From assembly GCA_020353195.1 (NCBI GenBank), contig CP070691.1, forward strand, positions 2,516,828 to 2,579,104: DNA of 62,277 bases. The letters are read 5' to 3'. The notes under the pieces are model-generated. The model was given only the letters and a program-made list of their open reading frames with translations. It was not told where the DNA came from and ran no database searches. Shown here in pieces: positions 1 through 8,441 of the stretch. The stretch is from Phycisphaerales bacterium (GTDB lineage Bacteria > Planctomycetota > Phycisphaerae > UBA1845). The position numbers and the translations under genes were made by a program. The stretch's first letter is position 1. Every line of letters starts with the position of its first letter.

Positions 1-380
1 CCGACCATGGTCGGCAACCCGGTCGACGGGCCACCGCGCTGCACGTTGACCACGACGCAGGGGGTCTCCATCATCGCGGCCAATCCGATGTTCTCCATCA
101 TCAGGCTGAAACCCGGGCCGCTGGTCACCGTCAGGGATTTCGTGCCCGTCCAGGAAGCCCCCACGACGGCGGCCATGCTGGCCAATTCGTCCTCCATCTG
201 AATGAACGTCCCGCCCATCATGGGAAACCGGCGGGAAATCCGCTCCACCACCTCCGTGGAGGGCGTGATCGGATACCCGGCCACGAACCGACAACCGGCG
301 GCCATCGCCCCCTCGCCACAGGCATAGTCGCCATCCAGGTAGTGCGCTCCGGTCAATACGCCTGCAGGGTCACTTTTCAA
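1..380 (-). CDS. korA: 2-oxoacid:ferredoxin oxidoreductase alpha subunit, 3' part missing
   Basis: Alpha subunit of a KOR/POR-type enzyme, which oxidatively decarboxylates a 2-oxoacid (probably 2-oxoglutarate or a branched 2-oxoacid) to the acyl-CoA and passes electrons to ferredoxin in the cytoplasm. The translated N-terminus carries the family landmarks GDYACGEGAMAAGC, AGYPITPSTE and RGGPSTGLPTMV. I chose a TTG start at 378-380 because AAGGAGG lies 7 bases upstream; no ATG fits. Only about 126 residues are present and the gene runs off the window edge. It is the last visible gene of an operon, 75 bases after the ferredoxin subunit. KorA is preferred over PorA because a separate KorD-like ferredoxin precedes it, but the substrate cannot be fixed from this fragment. 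Confidence 0.85.
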   Translation of the reverse strand, partial: MKSDPAGVLTGAHYLDGDYACGEGAMAAGCRFVAGYPITPSTEVVERISRRFPMMGGTFIQMEDELASMAAVVGASWTGTKSLTVTSGPGFSLMMENIGLAAMMETPCVVVNVQRGGPSTGLPTMV

Positions 381-455
381 TTGCCGTCCTCCTTCGCTGC
401 TTATTCATGTGGGACAGATTTTCCAGCCTGCCACTCACCACCCCCGAGGGACTCC

Positions 456-767
456 TCAGCCGGTTCCGTCGTGCCCCGCAGGCTCGGCGGCTTCCGCCTG
501 CACCTCGCCGTCAGGCACGGCCACGCTGAAGATCGCAAAATCGGGACAGATCATCTCGCAGAGGTTGCAGTTGACGCACTCCCCGTTCTTGACCACCTTC
601 GGCGGATGGTACCCCTTGCGGTTGAACTCCTCGGACATCACCAGCACGTCCTTCGGACAATACTCGACGCAGAACCCGCACCCCTTGCAGCGCTCCGCAA
701 TGATCCGCACCTCCCCGCGAGGGATCTTGAGATGATCGACATCTAGAGGTTTTCGCCAGTACTTCAT
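456..767 (-). CDS. korD: 2[4Fe-4S] ferredoxin subunit of the oxidoreductase
   Basis: A 103-residue ferredoxin-like delta subunit that should wire the oxidoreductase to the ferredoxin pool. Two complete cluster motifs are visible: C27-x2-C30-x2-C33-x3-C37P and C64-x2-C67-x2-C70-x3-C74P, enough for two [4Fe-4S] clusters. The length fits KorD proteins, which have a short N-terminal lead before the first cluster. The ATG at 765-767 has GGGGAG upstream and overlaps the stop of the preceding small gene as ATGA, so translation is probably coupled. An upstream extension in the same frame is open but lacks ferredoxin character. Confidence 0.9.
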   Translation of the reverse strand: MKYWRKPLDVDHLKIPRGEVRIIAERCKGCGFCVEYCPKDVLVMSEEFNRKGYHPPKVVKNGECVNCNLCEMICPDFAIFSVAVPDGEVQAEAAEPAGHDGTG

Positions 768-955
768 CTGACACTCCCCAGGAAAGCGACTCCAAGCGGC
801 ACCGCGGCGCTGCTCGCAGCAAGCTCTCCACAGCACGCGCGATCCAGCCACGTTTCCCAATGAACGTGACGTTCCCCGGCCCACCGGTCCGCGGTCGCGG
901 AGTCCCCCTCATCAGGCGGCACGCGCAAGACGCGGGCCGGCGACGCCGTAATCAT
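764..955 (-). CDS. Unknown 63-residue protein, coupled on both sides
   Basis: I do not recognise this protein. It reads MITASPARVLRVPPDEGD at the N-terminus, has an acidic and tryptophan-containing middle, a CC pair near residue 42 and a small hydrophobic C-terminus, with no signal peptide and no clear metal motif. Support is positional. Its ATG (953-955) overlaps the MarR stop as ATGA with GAGGAGG 4 bases upstream, and its TGA (764-766) overlaps the ferredoxin ATG, again as ATGA. Such double coupling is unlikely by chance and suggests a subunit, assembly factor or regulator of the oxidoreductase. The Shine-Dalgarno sequence lies inside the MarR coding region, so a fortuitous frame remains possible. 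Confidence 0.55.
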   Translation of the reverse strand: MITASPARVLRVPPDEGDSATADRWAGERHVHWETWLDRACCGELAASSAAVPLGVAFLGSVR

Positions 956-1593
956 GATACCTCCTCGGTGCCCACGCCGGCCGCCCCCGATTCGCGCCCC
1001 TTGCGATGGGGGCAACCGCCGCGGATATCCCCCACGGGACAGCCCGTATCGATGTACGCGGCGCAGCGTAAGCAGAATCCGTGCCCGGAGGGCTCGGAAT
1101 CGAGCAACAACATCGACGAACGCTCAAGAAACCGGACAAACTGCTCGATCTCCGCCGGAAGGAAACCCTTGAGCAACGGCGACATCCGACCCGTCTTGAG
1201 CTTCACACACCTCTCCACCAGCCGGCGACCCTCCGCGCTGACCGACAGCAAGGTCGCCCGCCGGTCCCCTCTGGACGGGGCACGAACCACAAGCCCCAAC
1301 CGTTCGAGCTTGTCTATGGTCTTGCTGGCGGCCGGCGGGCTCACGCCGAGAAAATCCGCCACCTCCCCCACCTGATGGCTCCCGTTCAGCGACATCAACA
1401 TCAAGAGATGGAACTGTGACAGGGTCAGCGGCGACGGACTCGCTTCCCGCAGCGGCTTGACTTCCAGCATCTCGCGGACGGCCGACGCGAAAATGTGGCT
1501 GAACCGCAGAAGACGAAACGCCTCGTTACGTTCATCGGCGCTCCCGCCCCCCGAAAGGCCCTGCCCCAGGCCGTCATCGCCAGTCTGCGCCAT
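952..1593 (-). CDS. MarR-family regulator with C-terminal four-cysteine tail
   Basis: A 213-residue winged helix-turn-helix regulator. Residues 55-125 hold the MarR core: LTLSQFHLLMLMSLNG, the recognition-helix region GVSPPAASKTIDKLERLGLV, and the wing SRGDRRATLLSVSAEG. The unusual part is the tail, where C174, C177, C185 and C194 (CxxC-x7-C-x8-C) could bind zinc or an Fe-S cluster. As first gene of the oxidoreductase operon, with its stop overlapping the next start, it probably autoregulates the operon in response to redox or iron state. That role is inference. The promoter side carries paired GTTAAC motifs that suit a dimeric repressor. Confidence 0.85.
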   Translation of the reverse strand: MAQTGDDGLGQGLSGGGSADERNEAFRLLRFSHIFASAVREMLEVKPLREASPSPLTLSQFHLLMLMSLNGSHQVGEVADFLGVSPPAASKTIDKLERLGLVVRAPSRGDRRATLLSVSAEGRRLVERCVKLKTGRMSPLLKGFLPAEIEQFVRFLERSSMLLLDSEPSGHGFCLRCAAYIDTGCPVGDIRGGCPHRKGRESGAAGVGTEEVS

Positions 1594-1613
1594 TTTGATT
1601 AACCCTGTTACTA

Positions 1614-1628
1614 GTTAACCATGTTAAC
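1614..1628. promoter_or_regulatory. Candidate MarR operator (paired GTTAAC)
   Basis: GTTAACCATGTTAAC places two copies of the self-complementary GTTAAC three bases apart, 21 bases upstream of the marR start. A neighbouring ACTAGT and a further TTAA make the 1598-1628 stretch AT-rich and symmetric against a GC-rich background. MarR proteins usually bind such imperfect palindromes over their own promoters. Binding by this protein is inferred. Confidence 0.5.
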
Positions 1629-1940
1629 AATCAGACCTACAACAAAAACGCCCCTACGTCAACTCCCGCAAACAGAGGCTTGGCCCCCGGCGCCCCCCGG
1701 GGAACCGGGATGACGGACGCCTTCGGCCCCGGCGAGCCGGCCGCCTTGTCCACGAAGCGTCCATATGGTACACTACGATGCCATCTTGGAACTGGAGCCG
1801 GAGCGCGCCGGAGATCTCGACGCCCACAATCAAGTTGTCCGACCCAGGCCAAGTCACCTGCCGCAAGGAATCGGCCGACGGGGACGATAGCGGTCGAGGC
1901 GCTCCCAGACACATCTCAGGTCGTGAAAGGGAGTCGAAGC
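1629..1940. other. Intergenic region between divergent marR operon and GNAT gene
   Basis: Apart from the operator just before it, I see no gene-like frame, hairpin or repeat here. It presumably holds the promoters of the two divergent units. A GAAAGGGA ribosome site at its right end serves the acetyltransferase. Confidence 0.5.
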
Positions 1941-2558
1941 ATGCTGAGCGACAGCTATCCGAAGACACTCAAGCTCAAGGACGGCCGGAGTGCCGTGCTC
2001 CGCCTGCTCACCCGAGACGATTTCGAGCAGGTCAGGGCCTTCCTCCTGGACCTGCCCGACGAGGATCGCCTTTTCCTGCGCCACGACGTCCGCGACCCCG
2101 ACGTCGTGCGCCGGTGGACGGAGGATCTGGACCTCTCACGCATGATCCCCCTGGTGGCTTTGGAGGACGACAGCATCGTGGCCACCGGACGCCTCTACAG
2201 GCTGGACCACGGATGGATGAGGCACGTGGGGCACGTCCGGCTCATTACCGCCAGATCACACCGCAATCTGGGCTTGGGTGGATTGATCACCAGGGAGCTG
2301 GTGGCGCTGGCCGCCGAGCGAGACATCGAGAAGCTCCAGGCACACGTCGTCGAGGACAGCCGCGAAGCCGTCAGAATGTTCAAGACCCTCGGCTTCGAGA
2401 CCGAAGCGGTCCTCAAGGGCATGGTCAAGGATCAGCACGGGCAGCCTCGAAACCTCGCGATCATGGTCAACGACGTCGTTAACCTCAGCCGGATCATGGA
2501 CGACTGGATCCAGGACTCGATGATCCCATCCTTCCGCGTCCCCGGCGCCGGCGTGTAG
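1941..2558 (+). CDS. GNAT-family N-acetyltransferase
   Basis: A 205-residue acyl-CoA-dependent acetyltransferase, probably cytoplasmic. The family's acetyl-CoA loop is visible as RNLGLGG (about residues 108-114), followed by the helix and the typical motif VVEDSREAVRMFKTLGF, in which the acyl-CoA-binding asparagine is replaced by R/E. The frame is open further upstream, but ATG 1941 has GAAAGGGA in front of it and the fold starts there, with a strand LKLKDGRSAVLRLL. The substrate (amino acid, antibiotic, protein N-terminus or polyamine) cannot be told. No neighbour indicates a pathway. Confidence 0.85.
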   Translation: MLSDSYPKTLKLKDGRSAVLRLLTRDDFEQVRAFLLDLPDEDRLFLRHDVRDPDVVRRWTEDLDLSRMIPLVALEDDSIVATGRLYRLDHGWMRHVGHVRLITARSHRNLGLGGLITRELVALAAERDIEKLQAHVVEDSREAVRMFKTLGFETEAVLKGMVKDQHGQPRNLAIMVNDVVNLSRIMDDWIQDSMIPSFRVPGAGV

Positions 2559-2822
2559 CACGCCCCGAGTGGAGAGCATCTGGGACAATGGGCCTCGGCA
2601 AGCGCCGGCTCCGGTCGCTTGCGTATGGGCTCACCCCTGGGGCACGAGAGGCCCGGCGCGACGCAACGGGTTGCCCATACAATATGATCGCTTGCTACAC
2701 GCGACCCTGAAGGTCGTGGTGGACACTCACCCCTTCGACGGCGGCGATCGCAGCAAGCCCGGGCGGCAGGAGCGCGCATTGCCCGCCGGCGGCCGGACGC
2801 ACGGGAACCGATCGCCGGACCG

Positions 2823-5800
2823 CTACCCGGTGAACGCGATCTGGAACGCAGCGAAGTCGCCGAGATCCACATCGTCGTCGTCGTCATGGTCGGCGGCCCG
2901 GCAACCGCACGGATAGCTGCCGCCGGGACCGGTGATGCAGCCTTCGAACGCGGTGTAGTCGTCCACGTCAACGTCGCCGTCGCCGTCCATGTCACCCTTC
3001 GTGTCGATCTCGATGCAGAGGGGCACCTCACTGGCGTTGCCGAAGCAGTCGGTAACACGGACCGTCCCTTCCCCGTAGGCCGCCGGATTCACCCGGTCCA
3101 CGGAGTAACGGACGATGGCGTCACCCGTCGAGTAGGGGTCCACACCGAGCGACAGGTTGACGGCGCCGGGCAGCAACTCGACGGAGCAGATGCCGGAATC
3201 GTGGGTTTGCCCGTCCTCGACCCGTCCGTCGTACCGCAGGGGCAAAGTGGATGACGCAATGGTCAACGACCAGCTCTCGAAGGTCCCCGTGTAGTTGACG
3301 TAATCGTCCACGACTTTGAGCGTGTACGTCCCCGCCGCGGAGCCGCCGTCCAACACGGACAACGACCCGTTCTCCGGTCGCCACGACCCGGTAAACGGCG
3401 CGGCGGTCGACGTGCTCGGAATCACCGCGGCGGCCTCATCATCAAGCGTCACGTCGATGAAGTCGTTGCCTATGCTGCCGCAGTCCGAGAAGAGGTCGAT
3501 GTACGTCGGGCTCGTCAGCGTCATGTCAATGTCCATCGCGTTGGGATGCAGGATAGTGAACGTGAGGTTGACGTCCTCGACGGTGTCAATGTCGGTCACG
3601 GTGATGCTCGACGAAACGCCGGCGAGGTTATTGTCCGGGATCGCCACCGGCAGGTCCGTGCTGCGATACCGCTGCGTGTGGTCGATCGAGCCGGTGCAGA
3701 CGGGGGCCAGCGCATCGATCTCGACGAGGGCGTGACCGCGGAGACCGCAGCCGTCAGTCACCCGAACGTACCCGCGCCCGTTGGCGAGCGGATTGACGAG
3801 GGCGACCACGAACGTGACGCTGCTCGCGCCGCCCGGCGGGTCGGGTGTGACCGAGGCGATCTGAAGGTTGTCGGACCACGGAGCCAGCGCGACGGACGCG
3901 ATCCCCGAATCGCCGACCTGGTCGTCCGTGGCCGTACCGTCGAACTCGCGGGTCGTTGGATTGACGGCTCCGCCGACCACGGGGAGGTTCTGGTCGTCGT
4001 CCGCTTCGGTCAGGCTGATGGGCACCGTGGTCGTATTGCCGTTGCAGTCGGTAATCTCCAGCGTACCGCTGCCCGGCTGCGACTCGTCCGTCAGCACGAC
4101 GGCATAATCGACGATCTCGTCACCCGGCGTGAACGTGGCGTCCACGGTCAGGTTCGTCGCGCCCCCCGCCAGCGCGATCGAGCAGATCCCGGTGCCGGGG
4201 TAGAGGTCCATCGCCGTGCCGATATAGCGGTCCGGCCCGCACGGATGCTTGATCGTCATCGACCAGCGACGGAACGCCGTCGTGTTGGAACTGGCGTAGC
4301 CGGGGCGGACATCGGCCACGTACAGATCCCATTGGCCGGCTGCATCCGCACCGGCAAGGTTGAGCAGCATGTTGTCGCGGTCGTCGGCGGTGATGCCATT
4401 GAGCAGGTACTTGCCGCGGCCGTCGGGCTGATGCAGGCCGAGGAACTCGATCGAACCCAGCGCCGGCTCCAGGTGAGCGTCATCCGCCTGCGGCGCGTCA
4501 TCGTCAAGCGTGATCTCGATGTTGTCCTTCGTCAGGCCGACCGAGTAACGGTCGTCCATACCCGTGCGGTTGAGCAGCGCGGCGAACTGGCCGGCGTGCG
4601 ACAGCGTCGAGGTGATGCGGCCGACGGCCTTTGTGTCGACGGTCACGTCCACCTCCACCTCACCGACCAGCATCGAATCCGACACAAAGACCGATGACAC
4701 CACGCCGGCCGGATCGTCGGTGGGAACGTTCGCGAGCACTTCATCCCCGAAGCTCAAATCCTTGGTGACCGAGCCGTCGTTCACTGGCCCGGTGCCGTCC
4801 GCCAGGCCGTTCAAAGCAATGACACTCTGGCAGGTGTTCAGCGAAATATCGGTCGCGGTGATCGTGCCCGATCCGTTGCTGGACGTGTCGATCAGCGTCA
4901 CGGTGTAGTCGACAACCTGATCCCCGGGCGTGAAGTCAGGGGGAAGGTTGAGTTGCACGTTTGTCGCACCGGTCAGGATGATCGACTGGATTCCGCCGCC
5001 CGGGCCAAGGTCGGTCACCGTTCCGGCGAACGTCTCCGGGCCGGGGAACGCCGCGTCCACGTCCAACGACCAGCGGACCAGGCGGGCACCGCCGCTGCCG
5101 GACGACGAATCGTCGATGATGTTGAGCAGCCACTTGCCCTGAGCGTCTTCGCCGTTGAGCTTGGCCAGTCCGGCCGGGTCCTCCGGCAGCCAGGTGCCGG
5201 TGTACGGCGCACTGCTGCTGAGGATCGGCATGATCTCGTCGGCGTCATCGTCGAAGGTCGCATCGGTGATGTCGAACGCCAGGCTGCTTCCGCGGTCGGT
5301 GACCAGTTCGACCCGAGTGCCCGTCGGGCTCTGAAGGTACGCGTCAATGTCCGGCGGATAGTTGGTTTCCACCGTGATGGTCACGTTGACATCCGTGATG
5401 GCGCCGGGCTCGGTGATTGAGATCTCGCCGTTGATTCCCGGCCCCGCCGGCTGGTTGTCCGGCACGTGGATCGGGTCGTGCAGGCTCTGCGGCGAGCGGT
5501 TGGAGAAATTGAACCCTCCGCACACCGGCGCATCCACATCGATGTTCACCAAGTTGCATGCGGTATTGCCCGAGCAGTCGGTCACCAGCAGCTTGCCCGA
5601 GCCGTTGTCAAGCGGGTTGACCAGCTCGATGTCGAACGTGACGACGCCCGCCGGCAGCGCGCTGAGGTTCGTGATCTGCAGGTTGGCGTCGGCGAAGAGC
5701 GACACGCCGCACACACCGGTGTCGCCGGCGGCGTTGTCGGTGGCCTGCCCGTCGATGATGTTGTTGACGTAATCCGGAGTCAGGACCACGACCGGATCGA

Positions 5801-7679
5801 CCTCGTCGGTCAGGGCCGGTGCCGCGTCGTTGAGGAAGATGGCCAGCTCGTAGGTCTCCTCGGGGCCCACCTGCGAGAGGGTCCCCTGCGGCTTGACCTC
5901 CACGTAATGGGTGCCGGCCGTTCGAGCCACGAAGAAGCCGCCCTGGGCGGGATAGTCGCCGCCACCGGTCTGAGCGGTGTTGCTGTCGCTGATATCCGAG
6001 ATCAGCACGTCGCCGGCCGGATCATAGATGACGAGCTTGCCGTCGAACGCCTTGGGGTCCGTGCTGGCGGACGCCGAACCGGTGGAGTCGCGCTCGGGGT
6101 CGCCGTCGAACGCAACGAACACGCGATCGCCGACGGCCGCCTCGAACGCGTAGAAGTCGCTGTCGTCAATCGTGTCGATGACACCACTGTAATAGTGCTT
6201 CCCGCTGCGGTCGGCCGAGAGAAGGCTGTCGTTGGGCTCGCATTCAGGCAGCGGTGAGCGCGTCGCCGGTTCGACACCGACGTGGAGGCGATACCGGTGG
6301 ATCGTCCGCGTGTCGTCGAGGTCGTCGTCGACGACCTGGAAGTAGTGCTCGCCGATGCTGGTCATCTTGGCGCCGGCGATCACTGACGACGTGGTGCTGT
6401 AGACGTACCGGAGGTCTTCGATGGGCGCATCGGCGCCGTCCCCGTCATCATCGTCGTACTCGATCAGGGTCACGCCGCCTGCAGCGTAGAAACGCAGCTC
6501 CGTGTCGAGAGTGCTGTTCGATGATCCGCCATTGTTCACCCAGGCGTAGACGCGGTCGTCGGTCTCGCCCGTGACCGCGTGCCAGTCCTCGTCCGCGGGA
6601 CCGACCAGCTGCCCGCCGTTGAGCGGCGTGGTGAGCGGCGTGGCCGTGGCGGGCACGTCGTTCGGCTCGATCTCGCTTATCTCGTAGTTGAAGGCGTCGT
6701 CGATAATCAGGGCGTAGTCCCCCGTGTTGTAGGTGGTGCTGCCGTTGTCGACGAAGATCCAGTAGTCCTTGCCTGCGTCCAGCGTGACGACGACCAGTTC
6801 GTGCCGGCCGCCGGTCGTACCGCTCGTACTGTGGTTCGACGCGCCCATGCATCCGTCGAGGAAGAACGGTGCACAGGAGTCATCCACGTAGAGGACGGCG
6901 TCAAAGCCGCTGCCGACCAGCTCGATCGCATACTCCCCCAGAGCCGGAGCGGTGAACTTGTACACGTGATCGATCCCCGGAGCCGTGGTCGGCGTGGTCC
7001 CTGAAACCGCGCACTGGTCGGTGGATTGCTGGAACGTGAAGTCATTCGCCGCCCCGTCGATGTCGTTCAGCACGACGACCGGCAGTGTCGAAGGCAGGGC
7101 GATGGCGCTCGTGCAGTCCTCCGGCGTGCTCGCCGGAAGTGTGTCCACCATCAGCGTAAACGGGAAGTTGTCGTGCGTGACTAAATCGTGGTCAACGCCG
7201 ATCTTGTAGGTCACGCCCGCCGTCAGGGCCACGTCGAAATGCACGGGACGGGCCGACCCCGGGGCGCGAGCCCCGGTGATGAAGCTGTAACTGCCACCGC
7301 CGAGGTCTATGAAAACGTAGATCGCGAAGCGGCGGTCGGATGAGCGGAGAGGCGCATGTTGCCACGGCAGAAGCTGAACCCGATACGTGTCCGTTGCATT
7401 GGGGGTGAAACTGTAGAAGACGTCGGGACCGTCGTCGTATCCGGTCACACCCGGCAACCCCGTGTTGTTGATGCTGTCGTCGGCCAGCACCGTCGTGCCA
7501 TAGACAAGCACCGGAACGGCCGGGCCGATGATCTCCGCCTTGGCCGGACTGTCGTTCAACGGCGCCGGCGGAAGCGCCGTTGCGGGAGCGACAGACCCCG
7601 CCAGAATCCACGCCGCGCCGAGCACACATACCAGGGACTCGAATGACACACGAAACGCACGTTTACGGATAGCTTGCAT
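2823..7679 (-). CDS. Giant secreted PPC / P-domain / dockerin protein
   Basis: A 1618-residue exported protein. The Sec signal peptide is residues 1-36 (AWILAGSVAPATA). Residues about 40-640 hold pre-peptidase C-terminal (PPC)-like beta domains with EPND motifs. Three proprotein-convertase P-domain-like units follow at about 726-873, 961-1143 and 1336-1474, with recurring DIDAYLxSPTGT, FTGTW and WSLDV signatures. Five copies of a roughly 75-residue unit (TDxxGDTGVCGVxL, then GSGKLLVTDCSGNT) alternate with them. The C-terminus (about 1560-1618) is a dockerin-like pair, GDMDGDGDVDVDDYTAFEGC and ADHDDDDDVDLGDFAAFQ. No protease or glycosidase catalytic domain is visible, so a surface adhesin or matrix protein is likelier than an enzyme. 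ATG 7679 was chosen for its AAGGAGG. Confidence 0.9.
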   Translation of the reverse strand: MQAIRKRAFRVSFESLVCVLGAAWILAGSVAPATALPPAPLNDSPAKAEIIGPAVPVLVYGTTVLADDSINNTGLPGVTGYDDGPDVFYSFTPNATDTYRVQLLPWQHAPLRSSDRRFAIYVFIDLGGGSYSFITGARAPGSARPVHFDVALTAGVTYKIGVDHDLVTHDNFPFTLMVDTLPASTPEDCTSAIALPSTLPVVVLNDIDGAANDFTFQQSTDQCAVSGTTPTTAPGIDHVYKFTAPALGEYAIELVGSGFDAVLYVDDSCAPFFLDGCMGASNHSTSGTTGGRHELVVVTLDAGKDYWIFVDNGSTTYNTGDYALIIDDAFNYEISEIEPNDVPATATPLTTPLNGGQLVGPADEDWHAVTGETDDRVYAWVNNGGSSNSTLDTELRFYAAGGVTLIEYDDDDGDGADAPIEDLRYVYSTTSSVIAGAKMTSIGEHYFQVVDDDLDDTRTIHRYRLHVGVEPATRSPLPECEPNDSLLSADRSGKHYYSGVIDTIDDSDFYAFEAAVGDRVFVAFDGDPERDSTGSASASTDPKAFDGKLVIYDPAGDVLISDISDSNTAQTGGGDYPAQGGFFVARTAGTHYVEVKPQGTLSQVGPEETYELAIFLNDAAPALTDEVDPVVVLTPDYVNNIIDGQATDNAAGDTGVCGVSLFADANLQITNLSALPAGVVTFDIELVNPLDNGSGKLLVTDCSGNTACNLVNIDVDAPVCGGFNFSNRSPQSLHDPIHVPDNQPAGPGINGEISITEPGAITDVNVTITVETNYPPDIDAYLQSPTGTRVELVTDRGSSLAFDITDATFDDDADEIMPILSSSAPYTGTWLPEDPAGLAKLNGEDAQGKWLLNIIDDSSSGSGGARLVRWSLDVDAAFPGPETFAGTVTDLGPGGGIQSIILTGATNVQLNLPPDFTPGDQVVDYTVTLIDTSSNGSGTITATDISLNTCQSVIALNGLADGTGPVNDGSVTKDLSFGDEVLANVPTDDPAGVVSSVFVSDSMLVGEVEVDVTVDTKAVGRITSTLSHAGQFAALLNRTGMDDRYSVGLTKDNIEITLDDDAPQADDAHLEPALGSIEFLGLHQPDGRGKYLLNGITADDRDNMLLNLAGADAAGQWDLYVADVRPGYASSNTTAFRRWSMTIKHPCGPDRYIGTAMDLYPGTGICSIALAGGATNLTVDATFTPGDEIVDYAVVLTDESQPGSGTLEITDCNGNTTTVPISLTEADDDQNLPVVGGAVNPTTREFDGTATDDQVGDSGIASVALAPWSDNLQIASVTPDPPGGASSVTFVVALVNPLANGRGYVRVTDGCGLRGHALVEIDALAPVCTGSIDHTQRYRSTDLPVAIPDNNLAGVSSSITVTDIDTVEDVNLTFTILHPNAMDIDMTLTSPTYIDLFSDCGSIGNDFIDVTLDDEAAAVIPSTSTAAPFTGSWRPENGSLSVLDGGSAAGTYTLKVVDDYVNYTGTFESWSLTIASSTLPLRYDGRVEDGQTHDSGICSVELLPGAVNLSLGVDPYSTGDAIVRYSVDRVNPAAYGEGTVRVTDCFGNASEVPLCIEIDTKGDMDGDGDVDVDDYTAFEGCITGPGGSYPCGCRAADHDDDDDVDLGDFAAFQIAFTG

Positions 7680-8441
7680 GGGGATTCCCTCCTTAAGCTG
7701 CGAAGGTTTCAAGCCGGACTACGAGCCACCACAAGGCTCCGCGGTCGGCACCGGTTGTCAAGAGAGCGCTACCCGCGGGGGGAGGCAGGACAATCGCGCG
7801 CGGCCGACCGGCAACATGATCCTCCGACCCGGCTTCGCGCTCGATGCTACCCGGAACGCGGCAGGCAAACGCACTTCGTCAACCGCGACCGGAACCCCGA
7901 TACGATGCCCCGTTGCTCCCGACCCCCCAGACGATGCGAGAGGCAATCACCCGCAGCCCATCCCCGCACTCCATCCAGTAGAGCGGAAACGCCGTTGCGT
8001 GTCAATGCAATTGACACTTTCGCACGCAAGCACGCGACGCCCCAGCCTGCGCGACTCGTGGATCCGACGATCACCGCGTGACCAAGGCACATCGGCCCGG
8101 ACCGCTAAGTAAGGCTCTCACGGCGGGTTGCGTCACTGCGTTACGGCAGTCTCGGGCGGACACCGCCGGCCAAGCGCCCTTACGGCCTTCCGCGCAGCCG
8201 AGGACGGCCGGCCGGCAGACTCGCAACGCACGCCGCGACTCGACCTCTCTCGTCAACTCGACCTCCCGGAAGACCAACGGGACCGTCGAGCTCACGAACG
8301 GATGGATGCCGCCACAGGCGGTCTGTCTGTCCCTGTCAGGCCACGCCGGCCCGCGTTGCATCCCGGCATGAGCACCCCTATGATCGCCGCCGAAGCTCGT
8401 GATCGCTCGGTAAGAACCGTTCTCTGTGAGGGATGCTCCTG
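7680..8441. other. Intergenic region, about 760 bases
   Basis: This divergent region holds the AAGGAGG site of the giant secreted protein at its left end and the palindromic promoter at 7977-8017. Open frames on both strands are Arg/Pro-rich, lack ribosome sites and resemble random GC-rich frames. I see nothing else of substance. Confidence 0.5.
7977..8017 (-). promoter_or_regulatory. Promoter with overlapping 19-bp palindrome
   Basis: GTGTCAATGCAATTGACAC (7999-8017) is a perfect inverted repeat with 8-base arms. On the minus strand its inner TTGACA (8005-8000) forms a -35 box, spaced 17 bases from TCTACT (7982-7977). This would drive the giant secreted protein with a leader of about 290 bases. 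The overlap suggests a repressor site on the -35 box. The symmetry is seen directly; promoter activity is inferred. Confidence 0.45.

Noticed and set aside
3546..6257. Long plus-strand frames antisense to the giant secreted protein
   Set aside because: They follow the third-position GC pattern of the opposite strand; the minus-strand protein has signal peptide, domains and dockerin end.
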